DNA of 64,000 nt from Medicago truncatula (lineage: Eukaryota > Streptophyta > Magnoliopsida > Fabales > Fabaceae), in contig NC_053042.1 of assembly GCF_003473485.1 (NCBI RefSeq), positions 50,865,762-50,929,761 of the forward strand, in the 5' to 3' direction. Made by a program: the position numbers and the translations under genes. Below, one piece after another: positions 21,590 through 35,244 of the stretch. Position 1 is the first letter of the stretch. Each line of letters starts with the position of its first letter. The notes beneath the pieces are model-generated. The model did no database searches, was not told the DNA's origin, and worked only from the letters and a program-made list of their open reading frames with translations.

Positions 21590-22673
21590 AGGTTAATAGG
21601 TTTTTATCCCCTGCAATATAAGTCATTTTTGGTTTTTCCTTTTGTAAAATTTTTTTGTCAAATTCCGTCCTTGTAAAATTTTTTTGTTTTGGAAAACCCC
21701 CTAGCCTAGCTAACTGTGCATTTTCGCTGATGTCGCACATTGAGTCACCGTTTTCTGATGACGTGGCGCGCTGACTATATAATTTTTTTATTGTGTACAC
21801 GTGGCATTTGTGATTTTTTTTTTTTAAAATAATGAAAAAACGAAAAAAAAATCTAGACAAATTAATAAAAATGAAAAATAATGCTGAAAAAATACCGGAA
21901 AAATAAAAAAATTATGAAAAAATTAATAAAAGTGATTAAAAAATTTAAAATAAATCAGGTAAAATGAAAAAATTCTAGAAAAATTAATGAAAAAAAATCT
22001 GGAAAAGATTAATATATATCGAAATTGTCGAAAAAATTATAAAAAAAAAAAAATCTGAATTATTTCAGGAACTTAATATATATCGAAATATTTTAAATTC
22101 CTAAATTTTTCCTTTTTTTATAAAAATTCTAATAAAAAAAATAACACTTCTTATAAAAATTTCAGGAACTTAAACTATTTCGAATTTTTTTAAAATAATA
22201 AGAAAATTTATTTCGAATTTTTTTCACGAACTTGATCTTTTTTAGAATTTTTCAGGAACTTAATTAAGATTTTTTTTTATAATTTTTTCGAAAATTTTGA
22301 TACATATTAATTTTTCCAGATTTTTTTATTTTTTCATTTTTATAAATTTTTCTAGAATTTTTTAATGTTTTTTTTATTTTTTTACGATTTTTTTTATTTT
22401 AATTTTTTTTGCAGAATTTTTTTATTTTTCTGGTATTTTTTTAAAAAAAAATCACAAATGCCGCTTGTACACAATAAAATAATAATTATACAGTCAGCGC
22501 GTCACGTCATCAGAAAACGGTGACCCAGCGTGCTACATCAGCAAAAATGCACAGTCAGCTGGCTTAGAGCGGTTTTCCAAAAAAAAAATTACAAGGACAG
22601 AATCTGACAAAAAAATTTACAGAAGAAAAACCAAAAGTGACCTATATTGCAGGAGGTAAAGACCTATTAACCC
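21590..22673. mobile_element. Non-autonomous Mutator-like element with 190-bp inverted repeats
   Basis: The left end AGGTTAATAGG and right end CCTATTAACCC begin inverted repeats of about 190 bp that include CCCCTGCAATATA, GTCACCGTTTTCTGATGACG and CACGTGGCATTTGTG-type segments. The 700-bp interior is extremely AT-rich, itself full of imperfect inverted AAAATTTTT tracts, and has no coding sequence. Flanking 9-mers TTCTTTTTA and TTCTTTATT match at 7 of 9 positions, as expected for an old Mutator-type insertion. The terminal sequence is shared with the 232-bp element at 31794-32025. Confidence 0.82.
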
Positions 22674-22893
22674 TTCTTTATTAAGTACACATATTGTAGC
22701 ACACAAATTTAATAGTTTTTCTAATGCATATGCTGTCAAGTGTCAAGTATATCATATATTTCTGTTCTAAAAGAAAGTCTGTCATGTACTAGTTTAACGT
22801 AGTATAATCGTGTCAACCAAATTCCCTTTTATCACTAGGCACCGGTAACAAAGGAGAGCTTCGACCTCAGCCGTATTAAAACCAAGCAAAATA

Positions 22894-23151
22894 CTTCCTC
22901 CATCCCATATTAAATGACCTAGTTGACTCCGACACACGTACCAATGCATATGTTTTATCTTTGATATCTTCAATTCTTTACTAAAAAAAAATTATGAAAA
23001 TTTAATATTTTAAAAATATCCATCGAGACAAATTCAATAACATCTTAAATGATATTATTTATCTTTGTGAATTAGTAAAAAAATATGGTCAAAGTATGTT
23101 AAGTCAATAATGTATATTATCAAATAGGTCATTTATTGAGGAACGGAGTAG
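22894..23151. mobile_element. Stowaway-like MITE
   Basis: The 258-bp element has ends CTTCCTCCATCCC and GAACGGAGTAG, flanked by TA at 22892-22893 and 23152-23153. The arms pair inward through AAATGACCTA / TAGGTCATTT. No coding capacity. Confidence 0.85.
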
Positions 23152-23543
23152 TAAAGAAATTTAAGTGAATTCAACAAAAGTTGCAATTCATAACGAGCCA
23201 CATGGTTGATCAGTGAAAATAATATTTATTGAGAATAAATATTTAAAATCCAATAATGTAATTTATTCTTGAGCACTATGAATAATAATCTAGTCCTACC
23301 ATAGTTCTTTTTTTTTTTTTGAAGAATAGTCCTACCATAATTCTTATTAGACAACTACAACACAATACAACAAGAAATCGCAGGATCCTTTCAATGGTAT
23401 GTTTCTGAGTAGGAGCCATAATGATTAAAGTTTATGATGAGTGCTTTGGGCATGTATCTTTGTTTATCTATTTTTTTCTTTTCGTGTGTTTGTACAAAGA
23501 TGTCCAAAACCTGCTGTGATGCAGTAAGGAAGACCTCTCAATT
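23152..23543. other. Intergenic DNA and LACS 3' region
   Basis: Contains the 3' UTR of the minus-strand acyl-CoA synthetase. No other gene seen. Confidence 0.5.
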
Positions 23544-26500
23544 TCACAAGGGTTTCTGAGAAGGGTCGGATTTTGAGAGCTCGCTATACATATCAGATAT
23601 TGCTTTGCCAAAGTATTCTTTCGCTTGAGGCCTCTTAATCTGAAAATCAAATGCACACACGTTAATAAAAATGCACATTACATGTTAAATGATAATTATG
23701 TAGTCTAACAACTTGATGCTTGCCTTCATTGTCGGAGTCAGCAGACCATTTTCCATCGCAAATGGTTCAGCCACCAAAAAGACCGCTTTTGCAAATTCAA
23801 AACCTCTAAGCTATAGGGTATCAAAAAAAGACACAGATAACATTCAATATTATTGACAATGAGGCTTTACAAGGTAGCCGTACACATAAAATGAATAACT
23901 TACTTGAGCTTCGCGTCCAACAGCATCCATCTCAGCCAAAACAGCTGCCTTTGCTCTTGGATCATTGCAAAGTTGTGTTAAATCATTATACTATGCACAC
24001 AAAACAGAGAGAAAATCAGTTATTATAGAATATAGCTTTCATAAATCAAACACCAATAAGCAGGAAAAAAAGATAGAGTAAATTTCATAAACTTCTTCGG
24101 GACTTTAACAAAAAATATATGATTTTACCTTCTTGATTTCAAAACTACGCAGGCTAAATTATTTTTAACCATTTGATTAGTTATCCATTTGATTTCAAAT
24201 TTATAACTGACCGCATGGTTTTGAGAGATATTAATTGTTCTACCAGAAATTAAAATAGCACCTAATGAGCCAATGGATTTGAATTATAAGATTTAAACAA
24301 CCAAAAAGCTTATACTACCACTATGTTTTGGGAAGCAGCCCATGCTTTCATGACATCAGGATCCACCGAGACAACAGATACCAAAGAAGAATTAAAACTA
24401 TCACCTATAAAAGGTAAAAGAAGCATCAGCAATCTAGAAAGGGATAAAGGAAGAGATGCAAACGACGGAAGACACACACACTAAATATGTAAGCACTATT
24501 CCTTTCCTTACCATATATAAAGCACTGTGCCACAAAATTGCATTTGACATATACATTTTCTATCTTCTCTGGAGCAATGTACTCGCCTTGTGCCAATTTA
24601 AAGATATTCTTCTTCCTGCAATGAGATGAAAAGTTAACAGCATCACTCACTGAACAAAGCACCATTGGAAGATAGAAAATTCACTTTAAAGTGTCGTTAA
24701 AGTCTGCTCATTGAAATGTGAGCACACTTGCATCAGATGAACCAAATATGGATAGCATAAATTATCGATGGGTGGTACTCTAAGAATTTACATTTCTTGC
24801 TAAACAATATGACTAATGTTAAGATGGTGATACACTTATATCTCACCTATCAATTATTTTGAGACGACCGCCAGCTATCCATGTCCCAATATCTCCGGTA
24901 TGCAACCATCCCTCTTCATCGATGACTTCTCTCCTGGTCAATTTAATGAAAAGTCAGGCACATTGTAAATAGGACATGATAAATTCAATTAAGAAGCACA
25001 GAACAAGCGAGGTGGTTACGTTTGAGCTTCATCTTTGTAATAACCTTGAAAAATAATGGGACCCCTGACACAAATTTCACCGCGGGGGTTGGGCTGATCA
25101 TCAGATGTATAGTTCATTTCCGGAACGTCTACAAGTTTTATCTCTGAAATAAAACAATAAATCTCTTGGCATTGGGTGCAACAAACTATACATATAATAA
25201 TCTAAATAAAAACTTCATCTTTTACATTCTTTTTAAATTAGAAGGAGACAGATACAAAATGTGTTCAAAACCCCTTTTAAACTAATGTCATTTGAATTAT
25301 AGAAGTAACATTGATTGCACTAAGTGGACACCCTAATTCAGAAAAACGACAGCAGCCATATAGCATGCATTAACTAGACTTGCACATTCAGCAGATGCAT
25401 AAATGCATCAGTCCAAATTACAAGATAAACAATTCAAATAATCGCAAGTGATGGGATGTTACAACTGGGGGATGGAGGGATTACAGTTTGACCTTTTCAT
25501 GATCAAATTGGTTGTTACGTTGCTTTAGCTAACAATTAATATGCAGCAAGTTATGTGATGTGAAATTCATACTACTCACCACAGGCTGGATTTGGAGAAC
25601 CAACGTGACCACCAAGTCTGTCACCGTTATCAATGCAGCTTATAACACAAGTAGTCTCAGTCATTCCATAACCTTCAGTCACTCTCCCACCAAAGCAACT
25701 AGGAAATAGATGCCGCAGATCATTAGGTCAGGATGAAGCTTGTTAAAAACAATAAGGGAAGGGCAATTTCTCTTTAGTAATGTATGCAGCAATATTATAC
25801 AACACTTACATCTTTAAAAATTCCATGACATCAGGCGATAAAGGTGAGGCACCTGATACCATAAGACGAACTCGTCCTCCAAGTTTTTCTTTTATCTTGT
25901 TGAAAACTAATCTGTCCCACATTGGAGATGGGTTCTTGCCTAAAATAAGGAAAAATGTGGGCCGAGAGTAAGTTGTCTTTCGAACGATAGTAGATTTCTT
26001 TTAAATGGTAATACAGTGAACAGACACACAAATAAGAGAAGAGGTGTACTTGTGGATAAGTTTTGATCAAGAAAGTAATTGAATAGTAAAAGCAAACTAT
26101 CAAAATAATGATTTCTTTTAAATTACGTTTTCTCTTGTATAGTGTCTATATTTGTACAAATCCTTGAAAAGATAGAGTGAAATATTCAAATTCCAATAGT
26201 ACTTCTGGTTGATCTGATAAAGATTGAAAACATCTGAAAATAATGATGCTTTCCAACTACAAGACAAGTGTTTAGCAGCTACTTATTTCCAAATAAACGT
26301 ACAGTTTGTGAAACTCAAACCAGACCTTACATTTTTTTTTTGTTTTGCCTTTTATGTCATCCAAAGACCAAAAATTTTAAGCTAATTAAAACAAAAAACA
26401 CAAACTTTGGAAACCAAGTATGATATAATAGTCCTATGGCTGAAAATGAGATTCAACCACCATCTTCTAAAAGGAATAAAGCCATGTAAAAGGTAATCCA

Positions 26501-29500
26501 GTCATTTTAGCAAGGATAAATAGGCATATGTAACCACCGTCAATGAATGGAGAATAGGAGAATTATTTCGATTGAAATATCATTAGAATCAATGTTGAGG
26601 GCACGACAGAGATCAATATTAGCTATGTAATATAAATAATAAATGAAGAAAAGTAATTATGCAAATATATGGTGCGCAAAAGATATCTCATCGTATATTT
26701 TTACCATGCAATAATGCCTGCCTTTTAGCATTGTAAGCAGCATTGAAAAGCCTCTCCTTCAGACCACCAGATGTTTTAACAGCATTAATAATACTACACA
26801 CACAGACAATCAAATGGCACAATTAATATACAAGAAGCATACAAACAGTTCTAAAAATTGAAGTGTTAATGAATATGAAAATTCTACCCAGCATATATTC
26901 TATTATATAGGCGAGGAACGCTACAGAAGACAGTAGGTCTTAGAGCTGCTAGGTCATCCATTAATTTCAGATTATCCTGTATGCAAAGGTTAAAAAGAAA
27001 ATGTCAGTCTTGCCTGAAAACATCACAGGATCTAGTGATACAAAATCCCCAGAGACAAAATCAACCCTAATGCATTATAATTTATAGTATAAGGTAGTAC
27101 GTGATAGCTTTATAATCCATGCATGGATTACAAAAACTCCACACAGTAACCAAGCATAGTGTTATAAAAGAATATAACTGCTACAGAAATTGATCAATCC
27201 ACCATTTCAAGAAATAGACAGTATGAAAATGTGAATACAAAAACATCATATGAGCTTATTATACTACAGTATATTGCAAGAGAAATCATTATTTGTCTAT
27301 TACATCTAAACTAAATAGCTATTATCATAAGCACCACATTCATGCAATACAAGTCTAAATCATAAATTATAGGGCTTTAATTTTTCAGAGAAGTACAAGT
27401 CCATTCAACAATGATAGATATTCGGCAAGTGAAAGGAAGAGAGAAGCTTAATTTGTTTAGGACACACCCCCTGGTAGAATCCCACTGCCATGCCAAAATA
27501 TACTGTCATGACTTGATTCGCTCGCTCATAAATGTGTGCCAAAGGAAGATAGGATATATAACTGAAAATCAAAGGAAACTAAGGTAAGGACATTAGAATA
27601 AAATATCATGGACAAAAAATGGCAAAAACTATTGTTGAAAAAGAACTTACACGTCTGAAGGGTTGAATTTTTCATCTATAGTGGCCCCGGCAACATTTGC
27701 AATGAAGTTTTCATGGGTCAAGACGGCACCCTAAGCAAAGAAACTATTTTAGGGGAATAATATACCATCAAGAAAAGTAAACCATAATTTTATAGGAACC
27801 TCCGCACCTTTGGGGTTCCAGTTGTGCCACTTGTATAGCAAATGGTTGCAACATCCTCAGGCTTTGGGGGGCAAAAGGGCTGAAGATTGCTGCGTCCCTA
27901 TATCCAAACCACACAAACAATGAGGTGACAAATTTATCAAATAGCAGCAGATCAAATCAATTGCAACACACGATTTGTAAAAAAAGAAATCTAAAACTAA
28001 TAGACCACAATATATAGATAGATGGAGCCCAACCAAAGAAACACTTCCTATACTCCAGGGAAGCAGGTAAATATAATATCATATAATAAAACAAAATCTA
28101 GTATGAACACACTGAATATTGCACCATAAAATCAACATTGTTTGACTGAGACAATTAGATTACCTGACTAAAAAGCTTTGTATATGAAATAATTTGAACT
28201 CCATCTGATGATGGAAGTGATGGAATTTGATCATCTATACCTCCAACTACCTGAATACAAACAAAAAAGCATTATGGACTTGCTTTGTGAAAGAACATTT
28301 AATTGCAAACATAAGCCATGAATCCACACATACCACAATAAGACGCACAGTTGGAATTTCAGACAAGTAGCTCAGCAACTGCAAGGAAGGTGACATGATC
28401 CATAAAGTTTGCAAAAGAAGATTGAGAATTATATATGATACGCTAGTGAAAAAAGGATAGAAGCATGAGTGCATTTTATCTGTTGTATTTCACTAGAGGA
28501 TAACCAATTAGTTGATGCTGATCACAATATAGATAATAAAAACTCTTCTTTTATCCCAAACATAAAATGTTATCGCTCTATTATTTAGCATTGTTGTATG
28601 ATATGATAATGAATCCTTCTATAAGATATTTACTTATAGGCTTTTAACCGAATCACCAAACATTAATCACCGGAATTTAAATGCTAAGGCGAATAGGGGC
28701 TAGCAATCAAAATTCTTAAGTTCCCACTCTACAGATAATAGTGACTGTTGACTAATGAGGACAGTTACTGAAAAGACAATATTTGATATAGCAATCCTGA
28801 TCGGTCTACAAAAGTTAAACAACTTAATCTTATTATGATTTGAAGTCAAAATGACATCATTTTCATACCAGTAATGGGGTACATTCTAGAATATTGTTCC
28901 CTCCGTCCAGCTAGATGGACTGAAGAGTTTGCTCACTTCACTCACAATTTTATCGTAGACATAAATTATAAACATTTAATTTTTTGTTGAAACAGGTAAC
29001 TAATTTCTTTTGAATATAATATTTATTACATTCAATTGGGCCAAAGTAAAAGTCAAGACCAGAAACTTATATGGCTTAGATAAAATGTCATGCTTGATTA
29101 ATAGGAACAAGATCGGATTATAAAAGAAATGGTGTTTATTGAGCTAAAAGAACTATGATAGTGCATGTATTCGAGAGACAAGAAATGGTGTTTATTGATC
29201 TAAAAGAACGGTAACAGTGCATGTATTCGAGAGACCTGGTGCTCTCCCGCTCCAATTTCCAAAACCAAACATGTCAAAACTAGGGCCTTTCAATTATTTA
29301 TAGCCTAGGCTCTCTGTCACAATTTTCCCTCTCAGTGACTAACTTCATAATTTAATAGTCTACCTAATTGATATATTTATTATTGATATTATTCACCTAC
29401 CGGTTCCAGTTATATTCCCCATCCAATTATCTTCGTCTGTCACTCAAGTATCAACTTTGCATATCTTGACATATGGTTATACACTCACTTTAGGAAGCAA

Positions 29501-32500
29501 TCCTTCTATGGTTATAATCACCAATTTTTTCTGAGCAACTTCTTTTGAGAAGTGGCTGACGTAATGTCAAGCAGTGTGTTCTATAGCATAAACTGAATAT
29601 AATGCTAAAAAATTTATCAGTTTCTTCACTGGCTCATTGTATCAGTAATTTTGTGTCATCTTCATAATCTGAATTGGTTGCTTGTGCAATAAAGAACATG
29701 TGTCCTGAATTTAGGTTCAGAAGGGATACATATCCTAGTATCTATAAACCTTGTCCATAAACCATGAAATCTTAAACCTAAGACTCATTGTATAGTAATC
29801 GAATTGGGGAATGCATCAAGCTCACACTAAGTCACCAAAAAGGAGGTGAATGATTCTATAGTATTCAATTTGAAGGTAACAGAGAGAATATATAAAATAT
29901 TAAGTTTAACTTGAATCTCATATGTACTTACTGAATTTAATGTTTGAGAGACACAAAATATAACTTGCACCAGAGCATGGTTAACAATATATTTGACAGC
30001 ATCAGGACCTACAGAGCAAGCAATTTCTTGCTATTAATTCTTAAAATTCGGCCAACATAAATATGAAAGAAAAAAAGTTTTTGCATAGACTATAGGCAAC
30101 ATACCGAGAGTGTCATATAAAGGCACCGATATGTATGAATATGCAGAGCAAGCATGATCAACAATGAGCCACTCAGGTCTGTTAATAAAATACAACCCAA
30201 TGCCAGCACCCTAGAAAGGCACATATAAATTAATGGTTAAATCAATGGTGCCATGTAAATAAAATGATAATCAAATAATAGTCAACCATGTAACTGAGAT
30301 CTAGCATTCACCTTTGGGATTCCATAATGAATCAAACCAGAACCTATTGCCGACCGAGCAGTACCTGCTTCTCCGTATGTCATCCATTTGTACCTTAGGA
30401 GTGCAGGAAGAAGGGGAAATGATGAGAAGGATGTAAAATAAACCTGAATGAAATTAAAAAAAAAAAAAAAAAAAGTGGAACTGGAAGCTTATTAGAGCTG
30501 CTTACTCCCCAACTGTTCCATCAACACGAACACGAGTTCCCAAATATTTGTAATCCCGAAAAGTGTCAACTGCGCGCCTATTATTACATAGTTCAACAAA
30601 ATCCACATCAATTTCTAAAGCATGAAATATAATTTCTTAGTGAAGTGATGCTTATTAAGATTAGACATTAACCTCATGAAGTTTAAATTAAGTTTTGAAG
30701 AGAAAAAGGAGTAATGCTCACACAAAATTATCATGCAGTGTACCAACTTCAGGATGATCAGGGAAGCGGTTCATCAGCTTCAGAGGAGAGCGTACGGATC
30801 TGCCAAAAGGAATTAAGTAGTATTACACATGTAGCCCTAGAAATATGTATAACAATTGAGATAAGGAACATTGAAAGTGGTATACCTATACACGTTCCAC
30901 TTTCCTGTCTGCAGTTTCTCTGGGAGTACAACACTATACCCTTGCTCTGCTCAGAAGTAAAGGTCAAAACTTTAAGATATCAGTATGATTGACGAAGAAA
31001 GTAATTGTAAGAATGCAATGTATTAACAACAATAGTCGTAAAGTCCATTTGTGAACAACATAACTTCATCAGTCGCGAGAAAGGTTCAACAAATGTCAGC
31101 ATTACATATATAATCCTTTGCATAACATGAACATACAATTTCCTTCAAAAAAAAAAATGAACAACATACAATTGTTTTAAAATTCGACCATGCATTGATC
31201 CAGTGAAGCATTGGTTCACAGTTTAATGGTTTCACTTGGTTGAACTATGGTGAAATAAGTGATTAGTGAACATATTTCTAATATTATATGATATAATACT
31301 AAGTATAATAAATCAACATATAAGTGATTAGTAACGCAAAAATTGATAATAAAAAAACTTAAATAATAAAATTTATCTATATGAATCTTACACAAAAAGA
31401 GATATTTCCTAAAATGCAAAAAAACATAATAGAAATCTAGCAGTTTCAAACCGGTATTCAGCCTCCGGTTTTTACCGATTTGACCAGTTGTTTACCGGTT
31501 CTCGCCAGTTTTGAAATCCATAGTTTGTTTTGGGTTAAATAAACCAAACAGCTCATTGGTTCTTGATTTGTTTCAATGTCAACAGTGGTTGTATAATTAG
31601 GCCAGTTTTGCATTTCTAAACTTATTTCCACAAATTAGAAAACTAATGAGCATTGTAGCATAACTAATATTCAAATTTCATAGGAAATTATCACAGTTAA
31701 TTAACTAACAAAATTAGTGAGGTCATTGACCTAGATCACTCAACTTGTGTGCTGACGGTATAAATTATGCAAGTAGTTTTGCATTAAATATTAGGGTTAA
31801 TAGTGCTTTACCCCCCCTGTAATATAGGACATTTTCGGTTTCCCCCAGTAAAATTTTCTTTTTGGATTTCGTCCTTGTAATTTGAAGTTTTTTGGTTTTG
31901 GACCTTCATGAATTTTGACCGTACAAAATCGATAATATGGCAGGGGGTAAACCGAAATTTTCTCAAACTAACAGGGGGTAAACCGAAATTTTCTCAAATT
32001 GCAGGGGGTAAAGCACTATTAACCCTAAATATTATTACACTAAAAAAAAATTCCACATTAATTAATCAAGCATAAGTCCTAAGTATTCTTCCTAATTTTT
32101 TTTAATAAACCCCGCAGAAAATGAAGTGGCAATTAGGAATCAGGTATTGTCAAATTAAATAAAAAAAACTTGGAATCCGGTATATGCAGCATTCAGGTTT
32201 GTCAAATTCTGAGTTATTTATGACAAGAAAACGCATCCCATACTAGTACTTTACTATTATTACACATAAAAAAGTACGACAAAGTAAATATTCCTTGGTT
32301 CGGGAATAAATCATATTGAATTGATTAACAGAAAAGAATAAGAAAACGCATATCCACACAGAAAGAGGAGTATCACAATTTCATGATGATCCACCTAATT
32401 AATTTCAGAAGTGAGAGAGAGGGAGAGAGGGAGAGAGGGAGTACCGGAGAAGAACTCGCCGGCGGTGGGATTAGATTGAAGATGATCGGAAGAGTTATCT

Positions 32501-32568
32501 TCGACGGCGGTGATGAGGTGGGCATTGATAGCTTTGAGACGACGTTGCGCTGTAGGTGTGGGATCCAT
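23544..32568 (-). CDS. LACS6: Peroxisomal long-chain acyl-CoA synthetase (LACS6-like)
   Basis: ATP-dependent activation of long-chain fatty acids to acyl-CoA for peroxisomal beta-oxidation. Twenty-three exons join in frame to 697 aa. From the 5' end: 32568-32445, 30946-30886, 30799-30722, 30577-30506, 30393-30312, 30210-30105, 30008-29932, 28378-28334, 28250-28164, 27897-27808, 27730-27651, 27561-27468, 26976-26888, 26793-26705, 25939-25810, 25698-25580, 25143-25020, 24933-24847, 24615-24512, 24404-24319, 23990-23904, 23810-23724, 23639-23544. A PTS2 signal (RLx5HL) spans residues 10-18. The AMP-binding motif [10 protein letters not shown] is at 265-274, EGYGMTET at 443-450, and the acyl-CoA synthetase signature WLHTGD at 525-530, followed by [14 protein letters not shown]. 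The C-terminus QKPL is not a PTS1, pointing to LACS6 rather than LACS7. The last intron uses a GC donor. The symbol is by similarity to the Arabidopsis protein. Confidence 0.94.
31794..32025. mobile_element. 232-bp Mutator-like MITE in LACS intron 1
   Basis: It begins GGGTTAATAGTGCTTTACC and ends with the matching inverted repeat GGTAAAGCACTATTAACCC. It is flanked by a perfect 9-bp duplication, TAAATATTA, at 31785-31793 and 32026-32034, the size typical of Mutator transposition. Near the right end, an AGGGGGTAAACCGAAATTTT-containing unit of about 30 bp is tandemly repeated. Confidence 0.93.
32403..32443. repeat. Purine-rich (GA)n tract at LACS intron 1 donor
   Basis: A GAGAGAGGGAGAGAG-type repeat lies immediately inside intron 1; on the transcribed strand it is CT-rich and begins at the donor site. 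Such tracts are common near plant 5' ends. Confidence 0.8.
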
Positions 32569-33730
32569 GATGCAATAAAAACGGGAGAATGAATGATGAG
32601 AGAAAATGGGAAAAGTAGGAAAGAGTGTTGTGAATGAATGAAAATGTGAAATGAAAGAAGAGATTATTGGGCACGCACAACAAGGTTGGTTGGTTAATGT
32701 TTGTATATCATATCATATTATTTATCCTAAACTATTTCATATTTCATCATCATCCCTTTGTCCCCATCTCATTATAGAATTTATTTATCACTTTTTCAAC
32801 AAAAAAATCAGAAATTTAATGCTTGAAAATTATTTCTTAGCAAAGAACATTGAATAATAGTTTGATATTGGTATGTAATAATATTTTTTATCTCTTTCCC
32901 TTAAAAAAAAACAAAGATATTTTATTTCTTTATAGTAGTATTGTTTTTTTTGCCATTGGTCTCATATCTACGTCATGATGAGGCATATGTCCAAAAATAT
33001 GAATAATAGTGACAAATGGAGGGTCTACTGCATAATATTTATTCATAATTTTGTGTTTTTATGTGTGGTGTTCTTTTTTATGTCTTATTAGTTCGTAACT
33101 TTTGATTGTAGAAACGAACAGTAATTGGAATACTATTAGTACCAAATAGGAAAAGTATTAGTATTATAATTAAAAACAAAGGAAAAGTATTTATATTTAT
33201 TACCAAAAAAATAAAGAAGGAAAGGCATTGATTTTGGAAATGAGTCTTGCTATATATTGCGAATAATGTTATGCTGGTTGAATACGATAAGTGGGTAGGT
33301 TTTCAGAGTGGAAAGGAAAGAGCATGATTATGGTTAATATATCTCTTTTTTTGGTAGTGGTATAAAACTTGTGTAAGAGAAAGGAAACATATTGTTGTAA
33401 TAAAAAATACTTTTTCAAAAATAAAATTTAAAAAGGATAAGTGTTGAATTTAGAGATACGATTAAAAAAATTGACACAAATATTCGATAGTGTTTTATAG
33501 TTGTACTATATTATTCTACTACCCGTATTAATTCTTAAAATATTACAAACTTTTTTTTTTGAAGGATAAAATATTACAAACATAAATGTCATTATTTTTG
33601 TCTTGACCATCCTATTTTTTAGAGATTGGTCTTCATAATTTAAATTTGGTCATAAAGATATATTACATATTATAAGGGTTATTTTAAATAGAAATCAAAC
33701 TCACATTCTCACGTTTTATCTTTAACAAAG
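32569..33730. promoter_or_regulatory. LACS promoter side and intergenic DNA
   Basis: The first 100-200 bases are presumed leader and promoter of the minus-strand LACS gene. The rest is AT-rich, with no gene recognised. Confidence 0.45.
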
Positions 33731-34471
33731 GAGTAAATTACACTCTCCTCCCCTCAAAGATACTTGAATTACACTCCCCTCCCTTCTTATGTTAAAATAT
33801 ACATTCCCCTTCCTTGAAAAGCAAAATTTATACTCCTCTCCCCTATAAGATGTTTGAATTACAACCCCCTCTCTTAATAATTACATATGGACTGCACTTT
33901 AATAAATAAATATTTTTATAATATATATTAATTTTGAATCACCATTTAAAAAATATAAATTTGTTTTTTTATAATCAAAATGTCAATGACAATTAAATTT
34001 AAATATTTTTTTATTAATTTTATAATATAGAGTATAAAATTCACTTTTTAATTACCATACTTAATCGACTTTAATAATTTTTCACATATTTTAATTTTAT
34101 TTTTGGTTGTTTTATATTTTATAACTGGTTTAACAACTATATCTTAATGAAATTGTGAATAAAAAATAGAGAGATATATGTATTCAAAATTTTATTATAT
34201 TAAAATGAACCTGCAATGCTATTTTTCTTTGAAGTGTGTTAGATTTTTTTTTTCTAGATTATTATAAATAAATAAAAATTATTGAGGGACTAAAGCGTAG
34301 ATTTTAACTTAAGAGGGGAGGGGAAAGTAACTCAAGCTTCTCTCAAGGGAGGGGAGTGAAATATTTTCTAATATGTTTTGAATAAGAGGGGAAGGGAATG
34401 TATATTTTAACATAAGAGAGAAGGGGAATGTAATTCAAGCATCTCTTAAAAAAGTGGAGTGTAATTTACTC
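33731..34471. mobile_element. Mutator-like MITE, copy 2
   Basis: A 741-bp paralogue of 16733-17580 in the same orientation. It has the same GAGTAAATTACACT inverted ends and the same internal order, including GAGGGACTAAAG and TTGAATAAGAGGGG. It lacks the nested MITE; the corresponding uninterrupted TA is at 34369-34370. Non-coding. Confidence 0.8.
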
Positions 34472-35170
34472 TAAACTAAATCTTATTAACTACTACTTGA
34501 GCTTATCTACATAGACACATACACAGACATCTCAGTATAGTAAAATATCAACAGATGTGTGTGTGCAATGCTTGTTTATACAATGTATATTGTTGATATA
34601 ACCTAAAAAAATACTTCAAATTTCATTATAAATAATTAAATGTATTAATTTTTTTAAGAAAGACTATTTAAATATTACTATCAAATGCTTTGTCAATTTC
34701 TTAACATCTATTGATTTTTGTAGCTGTAAAATAAGTATGGACGTAACTATTGATTCATGGAGTCACAGGTCAAGTCGCAAGAGAAATCATTGTTCCTTAA
34801 TGTTAAGGGAGGTTATTTTGCATTTTTTTAGAAAGAAAAAAAATACACAGTCTAAGAATTTAATTGTTAGATGAACCATGCTATTGATCGCGCTTTGATA
34901 CCAAATGTAATATCCTGAGTACAATAATTCAGAATCACGAAGTCTTCATGATTAAGATGTTGGAAGTCCAGAGCGTAAGTATTATAAAAAAAAAAAGAAA
35001 AAACTAACTTAATAAATACTAATATAATAACCTTTGTTATTAGAAAAAGCTTTCCTATTTGCATAATCTTTGCAACATATCATATTTACATGTTTGTGTT
35101 GCATTTTTTTGCATTATTTTAATGGATGTTATCAGTTTTTTGTTTCAACTTATCTCTTTGATATGTTATC
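34472..35170. other. Intergenic DNA, no gene seen
   Basis: AT-rich; no coding sequence or bounded repeat recognised. Confidence 0.45.
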
Positions 35171-35172
35171 TA

Positions 35173-35242
35173 TTCCCTCCGTTCTTATATATAAGCATAT
35201 TTTATCTCTAATAAAAGGATGCTTATATAAGGACGGAGGGAG
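35173..35242. mobile_element. 70-bp Stowaway-like MITE
   Basis: It starts TTCCCTCCGTTC and ends GGACGGAGGGAG, flanked by TA on both sides (35171-35172, 35243-35244). The arms pair almost completely via CTTATATATAAGCAT / ATGCTTATATAAG, giving a near-perfect hairpin. Confidence 0.88.
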
Positions 35243-35244
35243 TA

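Noticed and set aside
28900..28940. Stowaway MITE in LACS intron 7 from the CCCTCCGTCC motif
   Set aside because: Only one end is recognisable; no matching inverted end with a TA duplication was found.
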